Positions 46,901 through 58,250 of a DNA stretch of 64,000 nucleotides are shown in pieces. The notes under the pieces are model-generated. The model was given only the letters and a program-made list of their open reading frames with translations, did no database searches and had not been told where the DNA came from. Each line of letters opens with the position of its first letter. Position 1 is the first letter of the stretch. A program made the translations under genes and the position numbers. The DNA comes from Sebastes aleutianus (lineage: Eukaryota; Chordata; Actinopteri; Perciformes; Sebastidae): positions 14,232,129 to 14,296,128 of the forward strand of contig CAKAKS010000032.1 in assembly GCA_916700875.1 (NCBI GenBank), written 5' to 3'.

Positions 46901-49900
46901 GTAAGTTCATTGTTTTTTTAATCATGATTATTCAAGTGTTTCTTTTACAACAGTCTATAAAACCAACTTTTAAGTAGATGAGCTTTACAGACAAACCCAT
47001 CAAATACACTACTAGAGAAAACAAACCTCAACATTCAAAACCAAAACAAAACCAAGAAGAGAAATAACAATAATAATAATAATGACAAAAAGAAAGTTAA
47101 AATTCAAGTGTTTCTTATATGCAACTTCTCATCCAATACAATACATTTTGAGTTCTAGAGATGTGGGTGATTAAAAAACATATGATTGGCACGATATTTT
47201 GTTTTTGCCAGTGCAGCCAACATTTATGCCCAAACTTGATCCAAATTTGTAAGCTCACTTGTGCCAATCTATGTGCACTCCTAAAAAAACTTTTATCTGG
47301 CCTCAAATACACAATTATCACGAGTGAGGTAACAATATCAAAAACAGAGATGTGATTTTTCCAGCTGCATGGCGTTAAGTCAGTCCACTCGTGTCTGTGT
47401 TCAGCCTTTTACGCACAGACGCGCCTGTTGAGCATTGGAGCGGTGCGCAAAAGGAGAGAGGCAAAGTAAACAGTCTAATTGGAATGAGCACCATTCCTCA
47501 TACATACCTCACACCAAAGCCATGGGAACTCCAGCACTAAGTCTGACACATTCCTTACTAGGGAAAATTCTCAGGCAGTTAAGTCGAGTATTTATTGCCA
47601 ACTCCAATACCTCATTTCCATTTTCTGGCCGTGAGTTCCCCAATATTTTTCATCCAGTGTTACGACTCTCTCACTCCTATTTCCCCCACTGTTTGTCTCT
47701 AGTAGCTCTGTGTTATGATCTAATTCCCTTGTTCATCCATATTGGTATTTCCTGTATAAACTATGGTCCATTGATTGTTCCAGAAACCAAGAAACAGAAG
47801 CTCACTGAGCAGCAGATTCTCCAGAGAAAGTTTTTTAAGTGGAGGAGTTGGATTTGGTGTTACCATTTTGTAAATCAACAGGTGTTTATGCTGCTGTGGC
47901 TGTGACATTAAGCAGAGCCTCTCTCTGCATGGTTTCCAGCATAAGTCCTGAATCAAATCCATTTCACAGGTCCCACAAAGTGCTTCTGACACTCAAAATA
48001 CACAGCCTGGGGTTTATCCGCTGGTCAGAGGTAGCCAGAGCTCCCAAAACAAACAGAGGTCTAAAGGAGTGGGATCAGTGATGGCCAGGTGCCCAGGACA
48101 CATCACGCTGGCCTCATACTGTGGGCCATACTGTAGGTGATAATACAAGACGTGAACCTGACTTACTACTGGCAACACTTTCTGCTTATCCAAGAAGGAT
48201 ATTAGGAAATGAGCAGAGGTTGCCAACATACATTAATTAGCACTCTCCCTTTCCATTCTGTAATTTTACATGTTGCAGTCTATATAGGAACATAATGTCT
48301 GCCACCTTGATAATTTTTGCAGTGTAGTTCATTTTCATTCCTGCTGGATATAATGAGTTTTACATCCACCGTTTTTTGGAAGGTGGGAGTGTTTGGGAAT
48401 ATAGTCAAGTTTTTGCTTTTTTCATGCTCAGTTAAAAAGTAAAACAGAAACTTTTCTGTCATACTTTAATGCGCCACTTGCTCCAGACTACTTTTCTTAG
48501 ACACTACTACTAATGTAAATCAAGGCGTTTGCCATTTATGAATTGATGAAGCAGAACTGCAGACTGGGCAGCAATAGATCTTCCTTTTTTTCTGGTGCAT
48601 CAGAAGGCCAGTGTGGCTCATTATATCATCATAAACCAAATAAAAATGAGACAAAGACATAACTGAACTGAATGATGACCTTTGGCACAATAACACTCTT
48701 AGAATCCACTGACTCTTAAATTAGAAAGATTGTGCCTTGCACACTGAAGCGTGCAGTTTCAGTGAAATTTCAAGCCAATCATTGACTCAGTGTTGAGGTC
48801 AGTAAAAAATGAGGACTAACGCTGAGGACAGCAGGGTATCTGATATACGGGATAGTAGAAAGATGATGTCATCTGAACAAACAGAGACAGAGGTCTTTGG
48901 CCAGCTCCCAAAGAAACAGCATCTCTCCCCCCCAACTCCCACGCCTTTACCATTTTTGCTTCCTCATCCTTAATCAAGTGGAAAAAAAAGTTGTTTTTCA
49001 ACTCTAGAGCAGAGCTGCATCACATTATCTCATCTGCTGTAGTGGCCTGCCACAGAAGTGAAGCAGAGACTCTTCTCTGATGCAAAAGCAGCATTTTAAA
49101 TCTGTATTATTAAATCTGTCATGGGTACTGTAAGTGCAAATCAAAAAGAATAATGCAGACAAACTTTGATTCCAGATACTGATATTTAACTAGATAACAG
49201 AGCACTCAAACTACTATGTTTCCAAAGAAATTTCTGTTGTCCTCCGGACACCTCAGCAGCTGGCTAGCACCTGCTGCCTTGTGCTTCCTATTTCCTTTGT
49301 TTACCTCCACAAAGCTCTGGAGAGACTGACATCACGGACAATCCTCCGGGCAAAAGGGCATAGAGAGGTGATTCCTGAGAGTTGTTTCTTCTTTCATCAG
49401 GAGGCCTCTGTGTCATGAGAGGAGAGGATTTTAGACACTGGAGGGTGAACGTGTGTCAGGGTGCGAGGCGTGGTCGATAGCGTCTGGGCGAGGCTCTTCA
49501 TAAACCCCTCACTTAAAGCCCATGTTCAAATTCATTGAGTGATAATACGAGAATGAGATCAACGGGGCATCAGGTTGTTATCCAGGCTTTTATATGTGAC
49601 GATAAATCCACTTTTGCAGCGTGTTAATGGGAATGTTTTGCAGTAAAACTCAATTCTCCAATTAGAATCTGATTCAAGACCAGTGTGTGATTTATTTAAA
49701 TCAGAAGTTATAACAATAGATCTAATTTAGTTACTTCCACATTGTTTAGAATATATAGTATGATATTTTAAACACATCTTTAACATCAAAAGCTCAAAAT
49801 CTTTCATTTCTGAGGGGAGTTACAGATAGAAATGATACCATGGTGAAGCTTATTGACATAACAGGTCAAACTTGTGTCGGCATCCTGACACTCGGTCTGA

Positions 49901-52837
49901 AAAGCTATCGCCTAAAAATGGTAGGGGTCAGAAAATTGGCGAATGTATTTCTTTTTAATTATGCAAGCAATCCCCTCCACTTACCAACATGGAACAAATT
50001 ACCTTTCAGACCCTTGGCAAAAATAAGCCATAATGTGAAATCCACCTAAAACCATTGCAATGGGAAAAATGAGGTCATCCAAAAGGAAACCAAAGACTTG
50101 ATTAGAATTTCAAATCTCCCCTCGAAGTGGGGCTTTCCACCTTCTGTGGGGGAGGCAGAGGGGCGACGGGTGAGTGGGGGGAGGACGGAGCAGTGAGTGA
50201 GGGGAGGAAAAGGCTACTGAGGTTTCCTCCTTATAGATTGTGTGGAAACACTGGACAGATATCTGGCTGGGGATGACTGCTGAGAAGGTCACCTATAAAT
50301 AGGGAAAGTTGAAAAAAACTTTGTGGAAATATCAGATAATGACTGGGACGACACTGAAATAGGTTTCTGGGTCAGATGAAGTACAGATACTCGGAGATGT
50401 GCAAGTTCCTTTTGCATGACACAGAAACGGCAGAAGGTCTGAGTTTCCATTATGTCCCGAAACAGCTTGAGGTGCAAATCAGCTAAAGGTGCAATGCCCC
50501 CTTTTCAAACCACCAGCGAATCTGAGGCTTGGTAATAAAGTTTAAGCTTGGGGTAATAAATTAGCCATGGCTTGGCTGTAAATGACTGTTTCCATTTGGC
50601 CCATAAAAAGTTTGCTATGTGCTTGTTTTGCTCAACACTGCATGTGCTTGGCCTGTTAAAATAATAAACTGTTCAATGGTATTATGGTATAAAAAGGGGG
50701 AAAGGCTTCGGTGCAACAGGAAGCTTTTTACATACAATCACAATGTGGCCATTTGTTTAGCTGGTTCTGCTAAAGGTCAGCGTGCAATCACACATACCCA
50801 CGCCATGTATGCAGCAAGTTAATGCTTGTCAAGCGTGCACTTACTATCATGATGGAGTCGCCCTCCTACATGTAGATGGTTTCTCAGGTATTGTTCTGCT
50901 CCAGCAAGTGAGCCCACATGTTCCCCGGTTCCAGGGAATAACTTGGCTTCTGGCCGAGCCCTCGGAGCACCTGTTGGGCTCCAGAGCCGGTGGTGGTGGG
51001 AGGAGGAGGAGGAGGAGGAGGAGGAGCTGCTGTCCCACTGCAGCCTGCTCCACCACCACCACATGGGACATTTGGTTTTCATTTCATGACTTCAACTTGT
51101 TGCTAACTCGGACCGCACAAAGTATAAGCAGATGGTTCGCGGTAATGGCCCACGTCTCTCTGGAATAGAGTAGAAATGGTTAAAAAAATAAAAGCTTTGT
51201 TTTTATCTAAACTTGTAGAGGGGGAATCCTCTTGCAAAAAGCTTATCAATAATCAGAAGGTAAATATGTCTGTGAGTATGACAGTGGAAAGCAGGCTTTG
51301 ATAACATGCACACTATGAGGCAACAGATGGATAAGAGCTTAAAGGGATTCTGACAAAAGAAACAATGAGAGTTCCAAGTTTTTTTTAAATGAGATATTTA
51401 AAAACATCACCGTTGAGTCATGATTTCCACTTTACCTGCAGATGACCTCCCCTACTGCCCAAAGGGCATCACCTCCAAGGTGTTCCGCTTCAACGTCTCC
51501 ACCATGGAGAAGAACTCCACCAACTTGTTCCGGGCCGAGTTTCGAGCTCTGCGGATCCCCAACGCCGTCGCCAAGAGGAACGAGCAGAGGATTGAGCTCT
51601 ACCAGGTGTGTGAACTGACCGTTCGTTTCCACTGTTAGCAGAGCGCAGGGGAGCCTTGTGTGCTCTATTTCTCTCAGAAGGCCCGTGTAGGTCAGCGAGA
51701 GAGATGAAAACATTTATATTAGGGTGTCCAACTCCCTCTCTCCTCTTTTCATGCGCTGATCATTATTCCATGTGCTTACAGTCGAATGGATTCTACGTTA
51801 GGACACATTTAAGAGCTTGAGCAGCCATCTATAAGAATTACCATTCGGCAGTTTCTTCTTTCTTAGCTGTCAATCTCAAAGCAGTCGTCTATCTTTGTTA
51901 GATCAAGTATGCTTTCAACAGGGGGTTCATACTGTAGATCTGCACCTGCTTTTGTGTGTTTATGAGCGTTTTCTTTTGTGTTAAAGCATGCATCTGTTAG
52001 ATGTCTGCATGTGGGGGGTGGCAAGGATGGATTTTTTTTTTTTTGCTTCGGTTTCCTCATTAATCTCCCGTGAGACACTGGGAGTAATGATCAGGTTCCA
52101 ACATTTCCTGCCAGGGAGACAAGCGTCTCCGGACTGCATACCGCCTCTGAGGCAGGGCTCTGGCCGGCGCTGAATACAGACTGTCAGGCCCTCAGATTGT
52201 TTCCAGGGGCCTAGGAGGAGATAGAGGCAGGGTCACCCACCGGGGGAGTAAATGGAGCTGCTCGCTCGCCCCCACACTTTTCAGGCTGGAGTAGTTGATT
52301 GGCAGAGGGCTGACGCCGGCCCCTCGTTCCCACAGGAAGGCAGATTAGATGCTGACAATGTTCAGGAACCTGGTTATCCGCAGCACTGCTGTGGGGCTCC
52401 GTGCTCGTACCCACCACCCAAACACACACATTTCTCACTACAGATAAACACCTTTGTTCAGAGAAGTGCTGATGGAGATAGGAATGTCTGAACCACACGG
52501 TTGCGTTTGACTCCATCGTCAGTTTTTTTACATTTGGGGCCTCGACGTGATAACGCAGTTAGGACACGAAAGCCTGCGGAGATACCTGCAACCCTGTTTT
52601 TTTTTTTATCTGAACTGCATGACACTGCATCGAGGGAGCCCAAGCTAAAGTCAAAGTTTGAACTGCTGACGTGAAGGACAGCCAGGTTCCCATTGGCAGG
52701 AGGGTAACACGCAGGCATTAACTTGCAAAATGGGGATATCAACACAGGGAGTCACTTTTTCCATGAAGAGTAGACATTTGGCCCAAGGCATCCTGGAGAG
52801 TCTGGCTCAGACAGACAGCTCTGGTTCTGTGTGTGTA

Positions 52838-52889
<52 letters not shown>

Positions 52890-55800
52890 AGAGAGTTTAT
52901 GCAGCTGGGTCACATTTTCATCTTTCCTCACAGATCCTCCAGAAAGACGACCCCAAAGCCAAACAGCGCTACATTGGGGGCAAGAACGTCCTGACCAAGG
53001 GAACGCCTGAGTGGGTCTCCTTTGATGTCACAGAGACAGTGAGAGAGTGGCTGATGTACCGACGTGAGTGGGACACCTCACATTTTCCTCTCATCGCACC
53101 TTATTACTGCACATGTCCTGCCAAATACTGTAGCACTGGTTCATTCTAAATGAAGGAGAACAGCCTGAGGGGAAAATGTCAGCTCCTTACATCCCTCTGC
53201 TCCTGTTTCCCCCTCAGAGACCAATCTGGGCCTGGAGATCAGCGTGCACTGTCCCTGCCACACTTTCAGGCCTAATGGGGACATTATCGAGAACGCCAAC
53301 GAGGTGCTGGAGGCCAAGTTCAAAGGTGAGGCTGCATTTAATACCTCAGTGATGTGAAGGAAATTCAGATGGTTTGGATTTGCATCAGAAAGCTTTGTTG
53401 TTTTTTTCCTAAAGCTTGTTGAGGTATCAGGAAGGTTTTGCCAAGGTTTAAATTGTCAATCAGCCAGTCACGTTTATATAAACCTATATGAGGAATATTA
53501 TATTTGAGGTAAAATATCTTTAAAGCAAGGATGATATTAAGATAAGAAATACTTAGAAATACTAAGTCAACAGTAGTTAAGGTTACAGTTGAATAGAAAG
53601 TGATAGGTGAGTCAGGATTATTAGCTGTCAAATTCAGCAGGATGTTACTGTTTGTTCCTCAGTTTATGGCGCACCACTACATAATGTGAAGTGAACCCAT
53701 TTGTGCCCAAAGATTTAATATGATAAGGAAAAATGCCACAACATTTTTTCTGATTCGTCAAAATGAATGAATGAATGAATGAATGAATGAATGAATGAAT
53801 GAATGAATTAATTAATAGTAAAAATCATATATTCATTCAAATCAATATTTTCCATATGAAAGTTTTTTTTACATTGCATATACAGTATATTCATATCTTT
53901 GATATTCAACTTGTTATGAGTTCATCGACACCAAATACTTGATTGTGTTCCTTGTAGTTTCTGAAATACAGCCATTTTCTTATCATACTGTATCTGGGCA
54001 CGAGGCTATTCATTTTCCTAAAATATAATAGTCTATTGCAAAAACAGTAGTCCCATGTTCCCACATACTAGATATAGACAAGAAAATCTCACTTTTCAGC
54101 CAAATGGTTTGACCAATTTTGAAAATGTCTTCACATTTGTGAACACCGAAAGATATTAATAATTGCATTTGCGGGCATAAATGGGTTAAAAGAACAGTTT
54201 GAAACATGAGAGTGGTATCCCTCTTCTCATCTAACTCGCAGTAAGAAAGTAATTAAACATATTTCCCCAAAATGTCAAACTATTCCTTTAAATATCTTCC
54301 ACATCTCTCTCCTATATTCATCTGTTGTTTTCTGCTTTCATCGCGTTCTTAAAATCGGGAATCAATAACTCCAGCGTCTTCAAGTATTCTACTCTGATTA
54401 GATTTTGAGAGCACATCTCAGTTTCAATCTCGCCTGTTGTGCAGGTTTCCAGCATTTTTGTGTGTCCCGTGGCCAGTCTGTATTTAATTTGGATCTCTCT
54501 CTGCTTTTAATCTCTCACAGTGAAGATACTGTTCTGCCAGTTTGTATTCACGATCAAGAGCCAGATAACATTTACGTCTGTTTGATTTGTCTAATGTTCC
54601 AGATAGGCATCTCCTGTTTGTTGAAGAATCAACTTCATTCTGATTAGCGCTGTTGAGGCAGTGCTGGTTTTAGGGAACAGTTTATTCTAAGAGTTTGTTT
54701 TGGGCTCCAGTTTTAGTTCGTAGTGCCTGTTTCAGATGTTTCCAAAATATCATACTTGAATTATTAGTTATCATTTAATCATATAAACAGTGGAAATTGG
54801 CATGCATTGGTTGTTGTTCTTCTGTTACAAAACTTTTTATACAGGGCCGCTATAGGACGCCCCCTCTGATGTGGACTCTATACTTTACTTCTACTTATGG
54901 CAGAGGATTTGATGAAAGTGCAAATATTTAATTAATATATTTTAATCTAATTAGCATCTCTGTTTTCTTTGCATAAAAGGCCATTTGTTTCATTGCATTC
55001 ACCACCTAATGAAAAATATAAGGCGTTTATTTTGTCTCTTCCATGTTCTAGTCTACTGCAGCGCTTCCTATGATGAATAGGAATCTGGTTATAATACAAT
55101 AACAATTATGAGACCGGTCTAAAAAAAAAGTTCCTTTTCATCCAGTCATCAACATGTTCCTCCAGCAGCAATACCTATTGAGTAAAGATAATGGGTTTCC
55201 TTTCTAAGATGAAGAGAGAGACACAGAGCATGGGAATACAATTGATCTGGTATCTCACTTAGCACTGGGGCCCCCGGGCCCTCGGCCCTGGGAACACTCC
55301 CGACTGGCTTGGCCACAAGGAATGTGCTGCCACGGCGCTCAGACGCTTGGCCCCGAATTAAAGAGGGGCGTACATATCCAACAGCAGCATCTCTCCTGAG
55401 ATATCCACTGCTTTAGCTATCAGGGGCAGATTGGATGAGCAGACGCAGGCCCAGGGGGGAGAACGGAGGAAGTTAGGGACCAGCGTTGAATAAGGAGAAG
55501 GGTGAAAAGTGAGCCAAAAATGAGTGGAGCCCTTCCTGGATATTACAGTATCCTTCTGTAAAAGTTACAGTTGACTACACTGATTAGAGTTAAGCTGTGG
55601 TTCCACTGAAGTCAGCTCTTGAAGACATCTTTACAGTTCTCAATAAATCTGCTGTGCAGTTTTTCTTGGTCACCTCCAGACTGACTTACTGTCTCCTGCA
55701 GGTATGGAAGCGGACTACGACGATGCGAGCCGTGTGAAAAAACAAAAGGAGCAGCTCTACCCCCACCTCATCCTCATGATGCTCCCTCCCCACAGGCTGG

Positions 55801-57362
55801 ATGCCCAGTCCTCCTCCCGCAGGCGTAAGCGGGCACTTGACACCAATTACTGCTTCAAGTAAGGCACTGGAAAATGTAATGCACTGCTAGGACTATTGTC
55901 TTTCAATTTGTAAAATCATTTCTCTGGCTGCACCTGCACTGTCAGTTCTTGAGATTTGAACACTGGGCTAAGTGAAATACTGCAAATCAAGAATGGCTTG
56001 CAGAGAGGGAGGATGGGGGGGAAGGGGGTTGTATTGTCGAGTAGAACACCAGCCGAGGCAACATGAAATGGAAATATCAGCTGTCACGTGTCAAAAACAT
56101 GGCAGGGAAGAAGAGTACATGGGCACAGAATACACAGAATAAGCTTGTTAATCACCTCGACGAGCATGACAGAGGTATTATCAAATACAAGTTAGGATCT
56201 GTCCCAGTACCAGCAAACACCACCTCCTCTTACACGCCGTCTCCTCAGCTCTGGATTTCCTCTGTCAGGCTGACAGACAAGACACCTGGGCTGACTCCAA
56301 GAGGGAAAATAAGGGCACACCTAAGAGTGGAATTTCTGAACTCCACTCTCATCTCATGGCTTTGAGCCCATGGGGGAGGAAATCGTATACAACTCTTAGA
56401 ATTGCGTGTTACCTGTGAAATGAAGTGAGTGTAATCCTCTCTGTCCTCTCTTGTCTGCAGCAATTATGAGGAGAACTGCTGTGTGCGACCACTATATATT
56501 AATTTCCGTCAGGATCTGGGCTGGAGGTGGATCCACCAGCCTGAAGGGTACTACGCTAACTTCTGCTCTGGTCCCTGCCCTTACCTACGCAGCGCAGACA
56601 CCACCCACAGCTCGGTGAGACCAAGTGCCACGACATATTAAATCCATCGCAACATCAAAAACGTATCTTAATAGCCGGCCTAACAGATGCAAAAAAGATG
56701 CTGGCATTGCGTTGGAGTCCTCCTCATACTCACACAATCCTAGTGTTTATCTATTTATCTTGTATGTTGTAAGTATGGACCTTTTGGTAGCTAGGATGCG
56801 TGGTGCTAAAGAGAAAAATAGCTTATACTGGACTGGAGCCTTAAGTAAAATCCAAGAATTTATGTAACTTAATTGTATCATCATGACACATCCCCTAGTC
56901 TATTAAATGGAGATCTATTTTGAGGGGTGGGAGTCACCATTAGTTAATTCATATGTATAATTTATTTATCTTTTTTGTTGGGGGGTATTTATTATTATTA
57001 TTATTATTATCAATTAATATTTCGTTTTTTATTAATATTTTTTGTTTTTTATTAATATTATATTTTGTGTTATTTTTTGGTTAATAATTTACAATGCATA
57101 TCTTTCAAAATTTTATCACAAAAAAACCCCAACTACACACACATTAAAGTGGTGAATCTGTTTGGTTGCTGATCCCTCTCTCCCTCTGCTCTTCCTTCCA
57201 TAGCTGCTGAGCCTGTACAACACCCTGAACCCCGAAGCCTCCGCCTCACCCTGCTGCGTTCCTCAGGACTTGGAGCCCCTCACAATCCTCTACTACGTGG
57301 GTCGCTCCCCTAAAGTCGAGCAGCTCTCCAACATGGTCGTCAAGTCCTGCAAGTGCAGCTAA
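46555..57362 (+). CDS. tgfb3: Transforming growth factor beta 3 precursor (7 coding exons)
   Basis: This is a secreted TGF-beta ligand precursor that signals through type I/II serine-threonine kinase receptors to Smad2/3 (family knowledge). Exons are 46555-46900, 51442-51605, 52934-53063, 53218-53325, 55702-55858, 56461-56614 and 57204-57362; 1218 nt, 405 residues, all GT-AG and in phase. Order: signal peptide about 1-20; latency-associated peptide with the Cys25 region (STCTT) used for LTBP coupling; N-glycosylation sequon at Asn72 and two more in the NVST/NSTN stretch of exon 2; CPCHTF in exon 4; furin site RRKR at 290-293; mature ligand 294-405 (112 residues) with the cystine-knot cysteines and terminal CKCS. 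TGFB3 rather than TGFB2 or TGFB1 is indicated by DHIKKKRVEA, the 112-residue ALDTNYCF start and the ift43 neighbour. Oddity: the integrin RGD of mammalian TGFB3 is absent from exon 5. The ATG was chosen because the signal peptide starts there. Confidence 0.97.
48570..49060 (+). repeat. Diverged duplicate, right copy (uninterrupted)
   Basis: It shares ordered blocks with 43120-43985, including CATTGACTCAGTGTTGAGGTC, GATGATGTCATCTGAACAAA and CAACTCCCACGCCTTTACC. It represents the pre-insertion state of the left copy. Confidence 0.7.
50998..51026 (+). repeat. (GGA)n repeat in tgfb3 intron 1
   Basis: A run of AGG/GGA triplets of about 27 bp. Confidence 0.8.
51442..51605 (+). CDS. tgfb3: tgfb3 exon 2
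   Basis: The acceptor is ttacctgcag|ATGACC and the donor TACCAG|GTGTGT. It encodes CPKGITSKVFRFNVST and RNEQRIELYQ of the prodomain, with two N-glycosylation sequons (NVS, NST). Confidence 0.96.
52829..52883 (+). repeat. (GT)n microsatellite next to the tgfb3 exon 3 acceptor
   Basis: A 55-bp GT run, once interrupted by TATGTGC, ending 50 bp before exon 3. Confidence 0.92.
52934..53063 (+). CDS. tgfb3: tgfb3 exon 3
   Basis: The acceptor is tttcctcacag|ATCCTC and the donor CCGAC|GTGAGT. It encodes AKQRYIGGKNVL and WVSFDVTETVREWL, conserved latency-associated peptide blocks. A GT microsatellite sits about 50 bp upstream of the acceptor. Confidence 0.96.
53218..53325 (+). CDS. tgfb3: tgfb3 exon 4
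   Basis: The acceptor is ccccctcag|AGACC and the donor TTCAAAG|GTGAGG. It encodes NLGLEISVHCPCHTF, which contains the prodomain cysteines used for disulfide dimerisation. Intron 3 upstream is only 154 nt. Confidence 0.96.
53326..55701 (+). other. tgfb3: tgfb3 intron 4
   Basis: 2.4 kb, AT-rich in the first half. A GC-rich unique block at 55.25-55.50 kb is of unknown role. No exon is seen. Confidence 0.55.
53761..53808 (+). repeat. (AATG)n tetranucleotide repeat in tgfb3 intron 4
   Basis: About 11 units of ATGA/AATG, followed by an ATTA run. Confidence 0.9.
55702..55858 (+). CDS. tgfb3: tgfb3 exon 5 (end of prodomain, furin site, start of mature ligand)
   Basis: The acceptor is gtctcctgcag|GTATGG and the donor TTCAA|GTAAGG. 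It encodes a short acidic loop GMEADYDDASRV, then KKQK and PHLILMMLPPHRLD, the processing site RRKR (290-293) and ALDTNYCF. The loop is four residues shorter than the human equivalent and contains no RGD. Confidence 0.96.
56461..56614 (+). CDS. tgfb3: tgfb3 exon 6 (mature domain)
   Basis: The acceptor is ttgtctgcag|CAATTA and the donor AGCTCG|GTGAGA. It encodes ENCCVRPLYINFRQDLGW, GYYANFCSGPCPYLRS and DTTHSS: the first knot cysteines and the receptor-binding finger. Confidence 0.97.
57204..57362 (+). CDS. tgfb3: tgfb3 terminal exon 7 (mature domain, stop)
   Basis: The acceptor is cttccatag|CTGCTG. It encodes LYNTLNPEASASPCCVPQ, LTILYYVGRSPKVEQL and the terminal SCKCS before TAA at 57360. Confidence 0.97.
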   Translation: MLSLYNTLNPEASASPCCVPQDLEPLTILYYVGRSPKVEQLSNMVVKSCKCS

Positions 57363-58250
57363 ACTTCGGGGCTCCGGCGAGAGACGTGGGATGTGATGGC
57401 TCCCAGCACTACTCAGGAGCGGGAACGAGGGGGTTAGAGGGGGGGGCACGGTACACTTTGCCCTCCACGAGTATACCTCCAACCCCTGCTTCAGCCTCTC
57501 TCTCTCTCTCTCTCACCAAAAACAAAAGACGCAGTCCACCACTCTGCTCACAATCATTGGCAGCATTCACCAAGAAGACTTGTCAAACACCACTTCACTA
57601 ACGGCACTCTCGAACCCATCAGACCTCCTCACTCAGCAATCGCCTTCTGACATTCTCATGTTTGTTTTTTTTTCCATTCTCCAGCATTTTGACCAGCCTG
57701 TACCTCAGTGTTACACAACAGGAAGAACAGTATTGACCACTGCATTCTTAAGGACATCAAATAATCACAGTCGAAAAGAGATAATGACTGAGAATGCAGA
57801 CTGAACTCAGCATAATAGGAATATGTCAAAGTGGGTGAAACTAAAGCGGTTGTTTGTTGAGAGCAAACACATCCCTCGGCTCTGACGCACAGGACACCTT
57901 CGAATGTCCGAGCCGGAAGCCGACGCTGTGCACGCCGCGGCTCCCTACACTGTTTGTTTAGGATTAAAAAAATGCTGTTGAATTAAAATGACCGTATAGG
58001 ACAAAAAAAGATGCTGGAAACGAACCTTTATTTCAAAGTAGTATTTCCGTGGTTATGTTTACCTCTGTAATGCAACAGGATGGTGATTCCAGGGATCGTT
58101 TTGTTTTTTTAAACTGAAGCCTTTCTGTTGTATGAGATGACGTATGTCACTAAGTGAACACTTAACTAGATCACGAACTGTAAATGTTTTTGTTATTACT
58201 CTTGGAAACACCTTTTTTTTTTTATTAAAAACGGACAGTTGGATAGAATT
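57363..58250 (+). other. tgfb3: tgfb3 3' untranslated region (inferred)
   Basis: Non-coding sequence after the stop codon runs to the first good poly(A) signal, ATTAAA at 58224. It starts with a GC-rich part and a CT run near 57498-57514, then becomes AT-rich with T runs. An AATAAA at 59022 could give a longer form. The end point is inferred. Confidence 0.5.
58224..58229 (+). terminator. tgfb3: candidate tgfb3 polyadenylation signal ATTAAA
   Basis: The variant signal ATTAAA lies 862 nt after the stop in a T-rich context. A canonical AATAAA at 59022-59027 is the alternative. Confidence 0.45.

Larger units (their letters stand above)
46901..51441 (+). other. tgfb3: tgfb3 intron 1
   Basis: 4.5 kb. 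It contains a TAA run near 47070, the right copy of the duplicate (48570-49060), unique blocks at 49.2-50.5 kb, and a GGA repeat at 50.99-51.03 kb. The long open frames at 47435-47905 and 50782-51168 lack splice context. Confidence 0.6.

Noticed and set aside
47435..47905. 156-codon plus-strand open frame
   Set aside because: It lies in tgfb3 intron 1, has no recognisable domain or splice context, and its composition is that of random intronic sequence.
50782..51168. Opposing open frames with Arg or Ser runs
   Set aside because: Created by a GGA trinucleotide repeat inside tgfb3 intron 1.
46555..57362. Assignment to tgfb2 or tgfb1
   Set aside because: The missing RGD suggested tgfb2, but the straitjacket helix, HLILMMLPPHRLD, the mature sequence ALDTNYCF and the ift43 neighbour all fit tgfb3.
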